From Candidatus Aerophobetes bacterium Ae_b3b (GTDB lineage: Bacteria; Aerophobota; Aerophobia; Aerophobales; AE-B3A): a DNA stretch of 35,147 nucleotides. A model generated the notes under the pieces. It was not told where the DNA came from, searched no databases, and was given only the letters and a program-made list of their open reading frames with translations. Below are positions 1 to 8,826 of this stretch, in pieces. The DNA is taken from assembly GCA_005223085.1 (NCBI GenBank), contig NJBP01000017.1, forward strand, positions 1-35,147, read 5' to 3'. Each line of letters starts with the position of its first letter. The stretch's first letter is position 1. Both the position numbers and the translations under genes were made by a program.

Positions 1-123
1 CGGCTGCCAAAATCGACCGTATCCACAATGATTACTAAATTTGGTTTTAAATTACCTCATTCCCATGGCTAATCTAAAACCAAATTTAGTAATCATTGTG
101 GATACGGTCGATTTTGGCAGCCG
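1..123. repeat. Perfect 49-bp inverted repeat at window edge
   Basis: Bases 1-49 are the exact reverse complement of bases 75-123, separated by a 25-base spacer. The right arm lies in the coding frame of the hydrogenase protease; the left arm is the antisense copy of the same codons. A perfect long hairpin inside a conserved coding region, exactly at the sequence end, is most simply a fold-back chimera or an assembly artefact, not genomic structure. The repeat itself is seen directly; its origin is inferred. Confidence 0.97.
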
Positions 124-361
124 TCCAGGGACCATAAAGCTCTTTCCCATCCGAAAAATTCCTCCGGGTAGCTTTTCTACCCATCGGCTCTCCTTGAGAT
201 TTCTTGGCTCTTATCTAGAGAAAGAAACACAAGCTAAGATTTACCTGCTTGGCATCCAACCCAAATCTATCAAATTGGAAGAAAAATTAAGCCTTGAGGT
301 AAAAAAGACTTTAAGCGATCTGGCTGATTTCTTCCAGAAAAATTGCTTTAAAAATGAATAG
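41..361 (+). CDS. NiFe-hydrogenase maturation protease (HycI/HyaD family), 5' end missing
   Basis: C-terminal half of an endopeptidase that trims the large subunit of NiFe hydrogenases after nickel insertion. The stretches VIIVDTVDFG, RPGTIKLF, STHRLSL and YLLGIQPKS match the central and C-terminal motifs of the HycI/HyaD family. The N-terminal nickel-sensing part, with its usual GN-GDDG motif, is absent. The listed ATG at 41 lies in the inverted-repeat arm and is not credible as a native start; family-like sequence begins near MANLKP (base 68). The gene overlaps hypF by 8 bases, so it belongs to the hyp operon. A hydrogenase structural gene may lie further left, off the window. Family assignment is firm, while the choice between HycI and other protease types is open. 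Confidence 0.8.
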   Translation: MVLNYLIPMANLKPNLVIIVDTVDFGSRPGTIKLFPIRKIPPGSFSTHRLSLRFLGSYLEKETQAKIYLLGIQPKSIKLEEKLSLEVKKTLSDLADFFQKNCFKNE

Positions 362-2696
362 GATTCTGACTGAAAGAAAGAAAAGATCTCGGAAAGAAAA
401 GTCAAAGAGACTTTTCATACATATTACGGGAATAGTGCAAGGAGTAGGGTTTCGGCCTTTTATTTATTCTCTGGCTACCAGGTATTCTCTATCTGGTTTT
501 GTCTTAAATGATACCTCGGGAGTCAAAATAGAGGTAGAGGGAAAAGAAAAAAATATGGCTGATTTTTTAAAGCATGTAGCTCTCGATGCTCCTCCTTTAG
601 CTTTAATCGAGAAAATAGACTGCCGGAAGCTTCTCCCCATAGGCTACCATCATTTCGAGATAAAAAAAAGTAAAAAGGAAAAAGAAAAATTTACCCTTAT
701 CTCACCTGATATTTCAATCTGTCCTGATTGCCTGCGTGAGCTTTTTGATAAAGCCGATCGGAGGTACCAGTACTCCTTCATTAACTGTACCAATTGCGGA
801 CCACGTTTTTCTATTATTGAGAACATCCCTTATGATAGGGCCCGCACTACCATGAGGGAGTTTAAGTTATGTCCGGAATGTCAGAAAGAATATGATGATC
901 CCCTTAATCGAAGGTTCCATGCTCAGCCCGATGCCTGTGAGGTTTGTGGTCCCCAGGTTAACTTATTTAATAATAAAGGAAGCAAAATTCATAGCTTCGA
1001 TCCCATAAAGACCTCGGCTGGCCTTCTCAAAAAGGGATATATTGTGGCTGTCAAGGGATTAGGAGGTTTTCATCTTGCCTGCGATGCGGCTAATAAGACC
1101 TCGGTTGAAACTTTGCGAAAAAGAAAATACCGGGAAGACAAGCCATTTGCCCTTATGGCTTTGGACGTGGAGAAAATAAAAGAGTTTTGTCGGGTCAATG
1201 AATACGAGCAAAGACTCCTCCTGTCACCTCGAAGACCTATCCTTATCCTGAGGAAGAAAAAAGACTGCCGGTTGCCGGATGAAATAGCACCCCATAATAA
1301 ATGCCTGGGGATGATGCTTCCTTATACGCCTCTTCACTATCTTTTATTGCGGGAGGCTGGCATGGTTTTGGTTATGACCAGTGGTAATATCTCGGATGAG
1401 CCTATAGCTTATAAGAATAAAGATGCCTTCAAAAGACTGGGTGGGATAGCCGATTATTTTCTTGTCCACAACCGAAAAATCCAGACGAGAATTGATGACT
1501 CTGTAACCAGAATCTTTAATAACCAGGAGATGATTCTCCGACGCAGCAGGGGATATGTGCCCCAGCCTATGAAAGTGAACCTTTTTTTTGAAGAGCCGGT
1601 CCTGGCTGTGGGAGGGGAGCTTAAGAATACCTTCTGTCTGGCTACCCGAAATTATGTCTTTCTTAGCCATCACATCGGGGATCTGGAAAATCTTTCTGCC
1701 CTTACTTCCTTTGAAGAGGGAATAGACCATTTTTTGAGGATATTTCATGCTTCGCCCCGAATAGTTGCCTGCGACTTACATCCCGATTATCTCTCCACCA
1801 AATTTGCCCGGGAGTATTGCCAGAATTCATCTTTTAAGCTTGAGCTTATTCCTATCCAGCACCATCACGCCCATATTGTAAGCTGCCTGGTAGACAACCA
1901 CTTCGAAGGGAAGGCAATTGGGGTAGCTTTTGATGGAGTTGGTCTGGGGACCGATGGGCGAATCTGGGGAGGGGAGTTTTTGGTGGCCGATTTAAGAGGG
2001 TTCGCCCGGGTAGCTCAGCTAAAATACCTGCCCCTGCCGGGGGGTGAAATGGCTATCAAAGAACCCTGGAGGATGGCGGTGACTTACCTCAATGAGGTCT
2101 ATGGACCTGATTTTCTGAGTCTTCCCCTTCCTTTTCTCGAAACTTTAAAGAAAGATAAAATAATGCTTCTTTTGAAGATCATAAAAAAAGGAGTCAACTC
2201 ACCTCTTACCTCATCCATGGGTAGATTATTTGATGCTGTCTCTGCCTTGACAGGCCTCAGAGATAGGGTAAATTACGAGGGTCAGGCAGCCATTGAGCTA
2301 GAGATGTTGGTGGAGGAGAAAGAAAAGGGTAGCTACCCTTTTGAAATTAGCTCTCAAGAAAAAATTATCCTCATTGATCCGAAAGCTATTATTGCATCCA
2401 TAGTCTCTGATTTAATAAATCATGAGCGGAAAGAAGTCATCGCTGCTCGTTTCCACAATACCGTAGCCAGAATCATCCTGCAAACCTGTAAGAAAATTAG
2501 AGAAAAAAAGGGTTTGAACGAGGTTGCCTTGAGTGGAGGAGTTTTTCAAAATGTCTACCTTTTGGAAAAAACCTGTGATCTCTTGACTAAAGCTGAATTC
2601 TCAGTCTATACTCATCACCAGGTCCCTCCTAACGATGGGGGGATCTCTTTAGGTCAGGCGGTAATCGCTCACAGCAGGAGTAGAAAATGTGCATAG
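354..2696 (+). CDS. hypF: Carbamoyltransferase HypF
   Basis: HypF makes thiocarbamate on HypE from carbamoyl phosphate, the first step towards the CN ligands of the NiFe site. At 780 aa it is full length. The domains follow the family order: acylphosphatase-like (about residues 19-110, VQGVGFRPF), two zinc fingers (Cys pairs near 123/126, 145/148, 173/176 and 195/198, including CPDC, CTNCGPRFS and CPEC), a YrdC-like domain (about 210-390, VAVKGLGGFHLACDA) and a Kae1-like carbamoyltransferase domain (HHHAHIVSCL near 503, GVAFDGVGLGTDG, ALSGGVFQN). The start at 354 overlaps the protease stop and has no clear Shine-Dalgarno, so translational coupling is likely. The end overlaps hypC by 10 bases. 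The cytosolic partner HypE is encoded 6.5 kb downstream. Confidence 0.97.
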   Translation: MNRILTERKKRSRKEKSKRLFIHITGIVQGVGFRPFIYSLATRYSLSGFVLNDTSGVKIEVEGKEKNMADFLKHVALDAPPLALIEKIDCRKLLPIGYHHFEIKKSKKEKEKFTLISPDISICPDCLRELFDKADRRYQYSFINCTNCGPRFSIIENIPYDRARTTMREFKLCPECQKEYDDPLNRRFHAQPDACEVCGPQVNLFNNKGSKIHSFDPIKTSAGLLKKGYIVAVKGLGGFHLACDAANKTSVETLRKRKYREDKPFALMALDVEKIKEFCRVNEYEQRLLLSPRRPILILRKKKDCRLPDEIAPHNKCLGMMLPYTPLHYLLLREAGMVLVMTSGNISDEPIAYKNKDAFKRLGGIADYFLVHNRKIQTRIDDSVTRIFNNQEMILRRSRGYVPQPMKVNLFFEEPVLAVGGELKNTFCLATRNYVFLSHHIGDLENLSALTSFEEGIDHFLRIFHASPRIVACDLHPDYLSTKFAREYCQNSSFKLELIPIQHHHAHIVSCLVDNHFEGKAIGVAFDGVGLGTDGRIWGGEFLVADLRGFARVAQLKYLPLPGGEMAIKEPWRMAVTYLNEVYGPDFLSLPLPFLETLKKDKIMLLLKIIKKGVNSPLTSSMGRLFDAVSALTGLRDRVNYEGQAAIELEMLVEEKEKGSYPFEISSQEKIILIDPKAIIASIVSDLINHERKEVIAARFHNTVARIILQTCKKIREKKGLNEVALSGGVFQNVYLLEKTCDLLTKAEFSVYTHHQVPPNDGGISLGQAVIAHSRSRKCA

Positions 2697-2899
2697 CTAT
2701 CCCGGTAAAAATAATAGAAATTAAGGGTAAATTAGGAATTGGAGAGGTAGGGGGAGTGAAAAGGAAGGTGAGTCTCCTCCTTTTAGATGAGGTAAAAGTG
2801 GGAGATTATGTCTTATTGCATGCGGGATTTGCCATAAGCAAAGTTAAGAAAGAAGAGGCGGAAGAGCTCCTTGAGATGCTAGCCTCTCTTGACGTGTAA
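2687..2899 (+). CDS. hypC: Hydrogenase assembly chaperone HypC
   Basis: HypC (70 aa) binds HypD and the hydrogenase large-subunit precursor and carries the Fe(CN)2CO unit between them. The protein begins MCIAIPVKI, with the essential Cys2 exposed after removal of the first Met, and has the small beta-barrel pattern of the HypC/HupF family. An AGGAG six bases before the ATG supports this start. It overlaps hypF and is followed 11 bases later by hypD, in the standard hypFCD order. Confidence 0.96.
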   Translation: MCIAIPVKIIEIKGKLGIGEVGGVKRKVSLLLLDEVKVGDYVLLHAGFAISKVKKEEAEELLEMLASLDV

Positions 2900-2910
2900 A
2901 GACTCAAGAA

Positions 2911-4005
2911 ATGAAGTATCTTAATGAATTTCGGCAAAAAGAACTAGTAGATAAGCTGGCCAAAGGGATTGGGCACTTAATGGCTGATATTGATAGAAAG
3001 GTTACCCTGATGGAGGTTTGTGGCACCCACACTATGGCCGCCTTCAGATATGGAATTAAGGATCTACTTCCCCACAATCTTCATCTTCTATCCGGACCTG
3101 GCTGTCCGGTATGCGTGACGGCTAATGACTATCTAGACAGGGCTATAGCTTATGCCCGCAAAGAAGGAGTGATTGTGGTTACCTTTGGAGACATGGTGAA
3201 GGTTCCTGGATCAAGTTCGAGTCTGGCTGAAGAGGCCTCTAATGGGGCTGAGATAAGAGTAGTTTATTCCAGTCTGGAAGCGCTCAAGATAGCTCAGGAG
3301 AATCGGGAAAAGAAAGTCATCTTTCTTGGTATCGGATTTGAGACAACCGCACCCACTGTAGCCTCTTCCATCCTCACGGCCGGCGAAGATAAACTTTCCA
3401 ACTACTTTGTCTTGAGCGGTCATAAAATAATGCCTCCCATAATGCGTGCCTTAGCCCAGGATCATGAGCTAAAGATAGACGGCTTCATTTGCCCCGGGCA
3501 TGTAAGTAGTATCACCGGGAGTAAAATATATGAATTTTTGTCTCGTGATTATGGGATTCCTTGCGTGGTAGCCGGGTTTGAGCCGATTGATATATTGCAA
3601 AGTATCTATTTGATTCTTTCCCAGATCAAATCGGGTCAGGCTAAGGTGGAAAATGAATATAATCGAGCCGTAACCTGGGAGGGGAATCTGAAAGCACAGA
3701 CACTGATGGCAGAAGTATTTAAGCCGGAAAGCTCTAATTGGCGAGGAATTGGAAAAATTGAGCAGAGTGGACTTAAAATCAAGGGAAAATATGAAAGTTT
3801 CGATGTCGAGAAAAGATACCCCGTAAGTATTGAAAAATCCCGAGAGAATCCTGGATGTATCTGCGGAGATATCCTTCGAGGTCTAAAAACTCCTCTGGAC
3901 TGCCGCCTTTTTAGGAAAGTCTGTCACCCCTCCCATCCTGTAGGAGCCTGCATGGTTTCAGCAGAGGGAACCTGCGCCGCCTACTACAAATATTCATCAG
4001 CCTAG
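2911..4005 (+). CDS. hypD: Hydrogenase formation protein HypD
   Basis: HypD is the Fe-S scaffold on which the Fe(CN)2CO group of NiFe hydrogenases is built, together with HypC and HypE. The 364-aa protein is full length and carries the family motifs LMEVCGTHT, SGPGCPVCVT (about residues 61-70) and GIGFETTAPT. Its C-terminal cysteine-rich 4Fe-4S segment runs NPGCICGD, DCRLF, KVCHPS, GACMVS, GTCAAYY. The Shine-Dalgarno is weak, so it is probably translated by coupling from hypC. In most hyp operons hypE would follow directly; here the next genes are on the opposite strand and hypE appears only at 9190. Confidence 0.97.
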   Translation: MKYLNEFRQKELVDKLAKGIGHLMADIDRKVTLMEVCGTHTMAAFRYGIKDLLPHNLHLLSGPGCPVCVTANDYLDRAIAYARKEGVIVVTFGDMVKVPGSSSSLAEEASNGAEIRVVYSSLEALKIAQENREKKVIFLGIGFETTAPTVASSILTAGEDKLSNYFVLSGHKIMPPIMRALAQDHELKIDGFICPGHVSSITGSKIYEFLSRDYGIPCVVAGFEPIDILQSIYLILSQIKSGQAKVENEYNRAVTWEGNLKAQTLMAEVFKPESSNWRGIGKIEQSGLKIKGKYESFDVEKRYPVSIEKSRENPGCICGDILRGLKTPLDCRLFRKVCHPSHPVGACMVSAEGTCAAYYKYSSA

Positions 4006-4084
4006 GATTGTCATTTCAATGTAGGAAAATCAAACTTCCCTCTTTATCGGATGTCTTGTCTGAACTAGAAATAATTTGATCCTT

Positions 4085-5734
4085 TTACCTGCTTAAAAAA
4101 TTTATCCTTCCCTTAAGCTGGGGTGAAATCGTTCCATGGTGCTGAATATAACTGGCTAGAATATCGGTAGTGACCGTGGTAGTGTTCTCTTTGGAAATAT
4201 CGTCTCTCAGAAAAATATAGTGGCCATCACCACCACTGGCAGTCCATCCGTTTACCAGTACCGTGTAGGTTGCGGATGAGTCCAGCGGAACCCATACCCC
4301 GTTCTGATAAACCTTGGCCCTGACAATCCTTGAACCCGGATTGGTTATTTTGGAAACGTCCCGGTCCGAATAAACTGCACAGAACGGTGGTTGGGTAATG
4401 TCAATTGTCATTCTGATGCCACCAACCTGGAAAAACCCACCTGAAGCCGACCTGCCGGTATCCGGGCATCCATCACCTTCGATCCTCAGCGCTGAGGCTG
4501 AGATCTCAAGTGTCTGTTTCAGATCAGCACCATTCATCTTAACGCTCATCACCTCATTTCTAAACGCCAGAATCTCGTTCACTGTGAGATAGGTCATTGG
4601 CCCAGCAGAATATATTTTGTCGCCGCGGATTGACCCGCTGTTAACCAAAGCGACATCCGCATGAGTGAACCACTCAAGCCACGAGTCTGCTATCAGGTTG
4701 CCGAGGTTTGACTCCTTACTACGAACCACATCTTTGCGCGCATCGAGATCAACCGTAGATTTACCAATAACCTGACCCAGGCGGTTGTTATAGTCCTCCA
4801 TATAGTGCGCCATAAGGTTGTGAATCTTAGTGTCATAACCTACTGTTGAATCGAGCAAGATTTTTTTCCAGGTGGGATTCACCATCTCACCATCCTCGAA
4901 TGTGAACTTGAGGACACCCAGATATTCACCCCTTACACCGTCTTGCACTATTATTGTATTGCCAGTCGTCTCATGCACATATATGTGGTCATGGCCACCG
5001 ATGATGATGTCTATACCATCTACTTTTTGTGCAAGCTCACGGTCAAGTTCAACGCCAATGTGGGTTAGACCAATTATGATGTCACATCCTTTATTTATCA
5101 GGTTATCCACCACATTCTGAGCTGGCGAGATGATATCTTGGTTTACACTAACGCCGCCGCCGGGCAATTTGCACATCCTTGGAAGATCAGGTGTCATCAT
5201 GCCGAAAACCCCGACCTTAATACCGGCGATCTCTTTGATCACATAGGGCTGTATTCGGTTTGCAAGTTCATTGTCATCAATAATTAGATTGACGGAGACC
5301 ACATCGAAATCCGCGAAATTGAGCGCTTTTTTGTAAACCTCAGCTCCGTTGTCGAACTCATGGTTGCCGGGTGTAACGATATCGTAACCTGCCAGACTCA
5401 TGCCACGCATCTCCGGCTCGCCGTGGAACAGCGAGAACAGGGGGGCAATCAAATCGTCGCCCGACGAAAGCAGTAGAGCGCCGTCCACCTGGCCACGAAC
5501 CTTTTTTGCGGCTGAGGCGATTCTTTCGAGTCCGCCGACTGTAAGTGCTTTGCCATCATGATCAACAGTATAAGGCGTCATACAACTCCGCAGGTCAGCG
5601 GTCGTCATGATAGCAATTGTGATTTCAACAGAAGGTCTGGCAGACTTTTTCTGACAGCCAGAAAATAGCAAAACTACCAGAGAGACCCCTAAAACGACAG
5701 TTACGAGTCCCCAACGCGATTTTTTACTTTTCAT
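4085..5734 (-). CDS. 5'-nucleotidase/UshA-like metallophosphatase lipoprotein
   Basis: A 549-aa predicted exported lipoprotein: N-terminal hydrophobic segment with lipobox LLFSGC (Cys27), then a calcineurin-like metallophosphatase domain (SGDD near 91, GNHEFD near 123, THIG near 224, GGHDH near 246) and a C-terminal 5'-nucleotidase domain (SNLGNLIAD, VALVNSGSIRGD, GGDGHYIF). Family members hydrolyse nucleotides or related phosphate esters at the cell surface. The first metal motif, normally D-x-H, reads D47-L-R49, so a metal-binding His is replaced by Arg. GGAGG five bases before the ATG supports the start. It lies 29 bases after the acetolactate decarboxylase gene, so the two probably share a transcript. 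Exact substrate unknown. Confidence 0.88.
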   Translation of the reverse strand: MKSKKSRWGLVTVVLGVSLVVLLFSGCQKKSARPSVEITIAIMTTADLRSCMTPYTVDHDGKALTVGGLERIASAAKKVRGQVDGALLLSSGDDLIAPLFSLFHGEPEMRGMSLAGYDIVTPGNHEFDNGAEVYKKALNFADFDVVSVNLIIDDNELANRIQPYVIKEIAGIKVGVFGMMTPDLPRMCKLPGGGVSVNQDIISPAQNVVDNLINKGCDIIIGLTHIGVELDRELAQKVDGIDIIIGGHDHIYVHETTGNTIIVQDGVRGEYLGVLKFTFEDGEMVNPTWKKILLDSTVGYDTKIHNLMAHYMEDYNNRLGQVIGKSTVDLDARKDVVRSKESNLGNLIADSWLEWFTHADVALVNSGSIRGDKIYSAGPMTYLTVNEILAFRNEVMSVKMNGADLKQTLEISASALRIEGDGCPDTGRSASGGFFQVGGIRMTIDITQPPFCAVYSDRDVSKITNPGSRIVRAKVYQNGVWVPLDSSATYTVLVNGWTASGGDGHYIFLRDDISKENTTTVTTDILASYIQHHGTISPQLKGRINFLSR

Positions 5735-5763
5735 ACCGTCCTCCCGGTATTAATATTCACTAT

Positions 5764-6549
5764 TTACTTTTCCACCTTCTCCAGTTCTTGATGTTTCTCT
5801 TTTTCTAAATCCGCTTTATAAAACTCGGCACCTTCCGGCAATACCATATAAAATTCAGAAGTATAATCAATTTCAATCCTCACATTTTGTAGCTGGCATT
5901 CCAATAAGTGTCCTCCCGCTTTTCTATCTTCGGTAATAAAATGAAGATGATAACCCGGAACATTTATCCCTTTTATATAGATAGGACAGCGAAACCCTGC
6001 TATTGTACCTTTTACATTATGAAACTCAAATATCGGCTGGTTCTTTACTACTTCAACAAGTGGAGGATATGGTTTGTTTTGCTTGGGGATACTCCTTGTC
6101 TTGATATACTTGAAAATTCCCTCTATTTTGAGAGCATAGAAAATATTTTTGGTTGGCAGCAAATTGTCTAAATGTTGTTGCAACTCTTTATAATCCACCG
6201 ACTTGTCTAACAATACCGTCTTATCCGGTTCAAAGTAAGTTACCACAGCAAATGGTGTTCTCATTGAGCCATCAACAAGATAGGCTATCCCATCTGCTTT
6301 TATTTGATAAAATTTGCCCTCCAATCCAATCATTTCTCCATCAAGGCCATTAAAAGTACCTAGTCCAAAGTCACCGTATCGTTTCAATTGTTCATAAGTC
6401 ATTTCTCCATCGTAGACCCCTTCTAAAAGAGCATTAACGGTTGAGGCTTGAAATAGAACATCTTTTTTTTCTTGCACACTTGAATATCCAGATATAGCTA
6501 CAACTATAACAAAAAATACTACCAGCCATAAATAACTAATGACTTTCAT
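5764..6549 (-). CDS. Alpha-acetolactate decarboxylase with export signal
   Basis: Acetolactate decarboxylase converts alpha-acetolactate to acetoin. The 261-aa product matches the family closely: LLEGVYDGEMTYEQLKRYGDFGLGTFNGLDGEM, and the zinc-ligand region PGYHLHFITEDRKAGGH with its three histidines. I chose the ATG at 6549 because AAGGAG lies just upstream; the ORF-track start 16 codons earlier has no such site. The first about 20 residues are a hydrophobic signal segment. It ends in ISGYSS, where a lipoprotein would read SGCSS; TAT instead of TGT would remove the lipidation Cys. No acetolactate synthase is seen nearby. Upstream of the nucleotidase-like gene, probably co-transcribed. Confidence 0.92.
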   Translation of the reverse strand: MKVISYLWLVVFFVIVVAISGYSSVQEKKDVLFQASTVNALLEGVYDGEMTYEQLKRYGDFGLGTFNGLDGEMIGLEGKFYQIKADGIAYLVDGSMRTPFAVVTYFEPDKTVLLDKSVDYKELQQHLDNLLPTKNIFYALKIEGIFKYIKTRSIPKQNKPYPPLVEVVKNQPIFEFHNVKGTIAGFRCPIYIKGINVPGYHLHFITEDRKAGGHLLECQLQNVRIEIDYTSEFYMVLPEGAEFYKADLEKEKHQELEKVEK

Positions 6550-6692
6550 TATTTCTCCTTTGGAATTGAACCGATTTAATGATTCGTAGAATCCCATTAA
6601 TACTGAAGCATCTCAACTATTTAACCTTCGCTGAACGAAATCAACATCAATGCCCCAGGGTCCGACCTTATATATACTCATGTCTTGTCGTT

Positions 6693-8009
6693 TTACTGGT
6701 CGATCTCGGCGAAGGTTTTGTCAAGCCAATCGAAGATACGCTGGTGAGAAAGCGCGCTGGCGCCAACCTGGCAATGTTCCCCGGCCGACTCTTCGCTGGT
6801 AAAGAACATAAATTCTTTGGGACATATCAGGGCGCTGTAAAGCTTTCGGGCTTGCCCGGGGAAGTCTCGGTCTGCCTCGGAATCACAAACCAATGTGGGA
6901 CAGGTAATTTTGTCCGCTATACCTCTCATTGTGTAATCAATGTATTTGAGCATCCACTCGTGCGGAGAGGCTACTCCAAACGTCCACATTCCCTGCTGTA
7001 TGGCCCATCTCAGTTGCGTATTCGACTTGGCCATTTCTATCATCTCGTCGTCAAAATCCGATGGGTTTTGCATCAGATACTCTTTAAGGTCTTCTGGGGA
7101 TTCTTGGGAATGAGCTGCCATGCCTTCGAAGACACTGAAGATTCCTCCATTGGCAATGCAGGCAGCGATGCGGTGCTCGTAGGCAGCAGCACGAGGTGCA
7201 AGATAACCGCCGAAGCTCAAGCCCATGAGGGCGATGCGGTTGGGATCGACTTCAGGCCTCGTCAATGCGTAGTCGACCACAGGCGTAACTACCTTCTCCC
7301 AGTCGGGTCGGAAATGAATCTTCTGCTCGCGTATGACCCTGCCCTGCCCGGGACCTTCGAATGCCAAGCAGTTATAGCCTCGCCGCAGAGCAGCCGCCGC
7401 ACCATCGAAGTAGAGTTCTTCAAGGGTTCCGTCAAAGCCTGTATGAAGGATCAGTGTGGGGCGGGGAGTACCCGAGTCATCCACGAGGAAAAAGTACCCA
7501 GGTAGGGTTGTCCCTTCATAGGGAATTTCCACAGCCTCGGCTGGGAATGGGAAGAACTGTGCTGCCCTGGCGAAACAATCATGGCTTTTTCCCCAGGTCT
7601 CCAAAATCCGTGGATCGGTAAGGTTTGCGTGAAGGAAGAACTCAGCCGAGCGATAGTACATGGAAGCCCGAAGATAGGTTTCACGGGCACTAACTCTATG
7701 CCCATCAGCCAAGCAGTTATTGGCGATCTCGCAGATCCGGTCGGCAGTCTTGAGCCACTCTTCGTACCAGCTTTCGAAATCTGCTTCTTTGATGCGGTGA
7801 GCTATGGATAGACATTCTCCGATGTCAGCGCCACCATAGTAGGTATGTCCAATCGCTCTCACCAGTTGGTATGAAAACGCGGGATCCTGAAACACGAGCT
7901 TCATTTGTGTGTCGCTCTCTCCGGGTTTTCCTGCTCCTTGGCTTGTGCAACTTAAGGTGAAAATTGTTGAGATTAGAACCAAAACCAATATAACATGCTT
8001 TAACTTCAT
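6693..8009 (-). CDS. Alpha/beta hydrolase lipoprotein (FrsA/dienelactone hydrolase-like)
   Basis: A 438-aa predicted lipoprotein with lipobox TLSC (Cys21), an alpha-helical N-terminal region (about 40-155) and an alpha/beta hydrolase fold from about 160. The nucleophile elbow is GLSFGG (Ser265); EAD (Asp380) and GEHC (His412) are plausible acid and base of the triad. The layout with a helical cap before the core resembles the FrsA/DUF1100 and 2,6-dihydropseudooxynicotine hydrolase groups. The substrate cannot be told from sequence. AGGAGG five bases before the ATG supports the start. By eye the gene is more GC-rich than the flanking hyp genes, in keeping with acquisition. First of three same-strand genes in the island. 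Confidence 0.85.
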   Translation of the reverse strand: MKLKHVILVLVLISTIFTLSCTSQGAGKPGESDTQMKLVFQDPAFSYQLVRAIGHTYYGGADIGECLSIAHRIKEADFESWYEEWLKTADRICEIANNCLADGHRVSARETYLRASMYYRSAEFFLHANLTDPRILETWGKSHDCFARAAQFFPFPAEAVEIPYEGTTLPGYFFLVDDSGTPRPTLILHTGFDGTLEELYFDGAAAALRRGYNCLAFEGPGQGRVIREQKIHFRPDWEKVVTPVVDYALTRPEVDPNRIALMGLSFGGYLAPRAAAYEHRIAACIANGGIFSVFEGMAAHSQESPEDLKEYLMQNPSDFDDEMIEMAKSNTQLRWAIQQGMWTFGVASPHEWMLKYIDYTMRGIADKITCPTLVCDSEADRDFPGQARKLYSALICPKEFMFFTSEESAGEHCQVGASALSHQRIFDWLDKTFAEIDQ

Positions 8010-8080
8010 ATCTTCCTCCTATAGATAATGCTGCAGGACGTCACCCAAATTCCTAATGTCCTTAAAATACTCGAAATAGT

Positions 8081-8100
8081 AATTACCTAACAGGGTAATT
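8081..8100. promoter_or_regulatory. Inverted repeat upstream of the hydrolase gene
   Basis: AATTACC and GGTAATT, 7-bp perfect arms separated by TAACAG, lie about 70 bases before the hydrolase start. The position fits an operator, but no cognate regulator is in the island. Only the repeat is seen; the role is a guess. Confidence 0.35.
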
Positions 8101-8153
8101 CTATCATTCATTTCACTCTACCTTTTTTCTTTTCTTCCTTCGGTTAGAGTAGC

Positions 8154-8774
8154 TTAGCGTCGTCGATATTTTGCCATAATAAATGGAATGGCAAAGTAAG
8201 GAACCTCGCTCCAATCAGGAGTCAAAAAAGATAATCCAATGCAAACTAGCGAAATAGTGGGTATAACTAGATTTCTTTTTTTATTCAAGAGTATCATCTG
8301 TGCGCCTAGGCTAGGGTCTATGAGATGGCGTTTGCCCGTGGCATACGACCACTGCATATAGAATATCGATCCAATAGCGAGCAGATTGCATTCGAAAAAT
8401 AGTGCTGCAACTTGCACGTCACCGTGTTTCGCAGTCAGGGATGTGGAAAAAGGTATCAAAGCGATGAACATCAGGCCCAGAATGTTTATCCAGAGGAGCC
8501 TCTGGTCAATAGCTTTGATGAAATGGAACTGGCGGTGATGGACAATCCAGAAGATGGCTAAAAGGATAAAGCTCAGCGCATAATTGAAAAAATCAGGCCA
8601 TAGGCCTAGCACCAGTTTGGGTAGCACCTTGGCGGCTGCTCCCTCTGGTAGAGCTGGAATCTTAAGATTTAGAACCAACAAGGTCATTGCAATAGCGAAT
8701 ACACCATCGGTCAGTGCTTCGATGCGCTTAGTGCTCAATACAGAAATTAACCTCTTAGAACTCGATGTATTCAT
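8154..8774 (-). CDS. TMEM175-family potassium channel-like membrane protein (DUF1211)
   Basis: A 206-aa integral membrane protein with about six hydrophobic segments. The first helix, RIEALTDGVFAIAMTLLVL, matches the TMEM175 signature, in which the R-x3-FSD-like motif forms the pore-lining helix. Bacterial members conduct potassium with weak selectivity and usually carry one six-helix unit, as here. I chose the ATG at 8774 because AGAGG lies six bases upstream; the TTG start 15 codons earlier has no ribosome binding site. It ends 144 bases before the hydrolase start, both on the minus strand. No regulatory site recognised. Confidence 0.85.
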   Translation of the reverse strand: MNTSSSKRLISVLSTKRIEALTDGVFAIAMTLLVLNLKIPALPEGAAAKVLPKLVLGLWPDFFNYALSFILLAIFWIVHHRQFHFIKAIDQRLLWINILGLMFIALIPFSTSLTAKHGDVQVAALFFECNLLAIGSIFYMQWSYATGKRHLIDPSLGAQMILLNKKRNLVIPTISLVCIGLSFLTPDWSEVPYFAIPFIMAKYRRR

Positions 8775-8826
8775 GTGCGGCCTCTTTACTTTAGGTTGCT
8801 GACGTTGCCCGAGGAGCAATTAACGA

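Noticed and set aside
6579-7505. 308-aa plus-strand ORF
   Set aside because: It is the antisense shadow of the alpha/beta hydrolase gene, which has a lipobox, a ribosome binding site and a catalytic triad.
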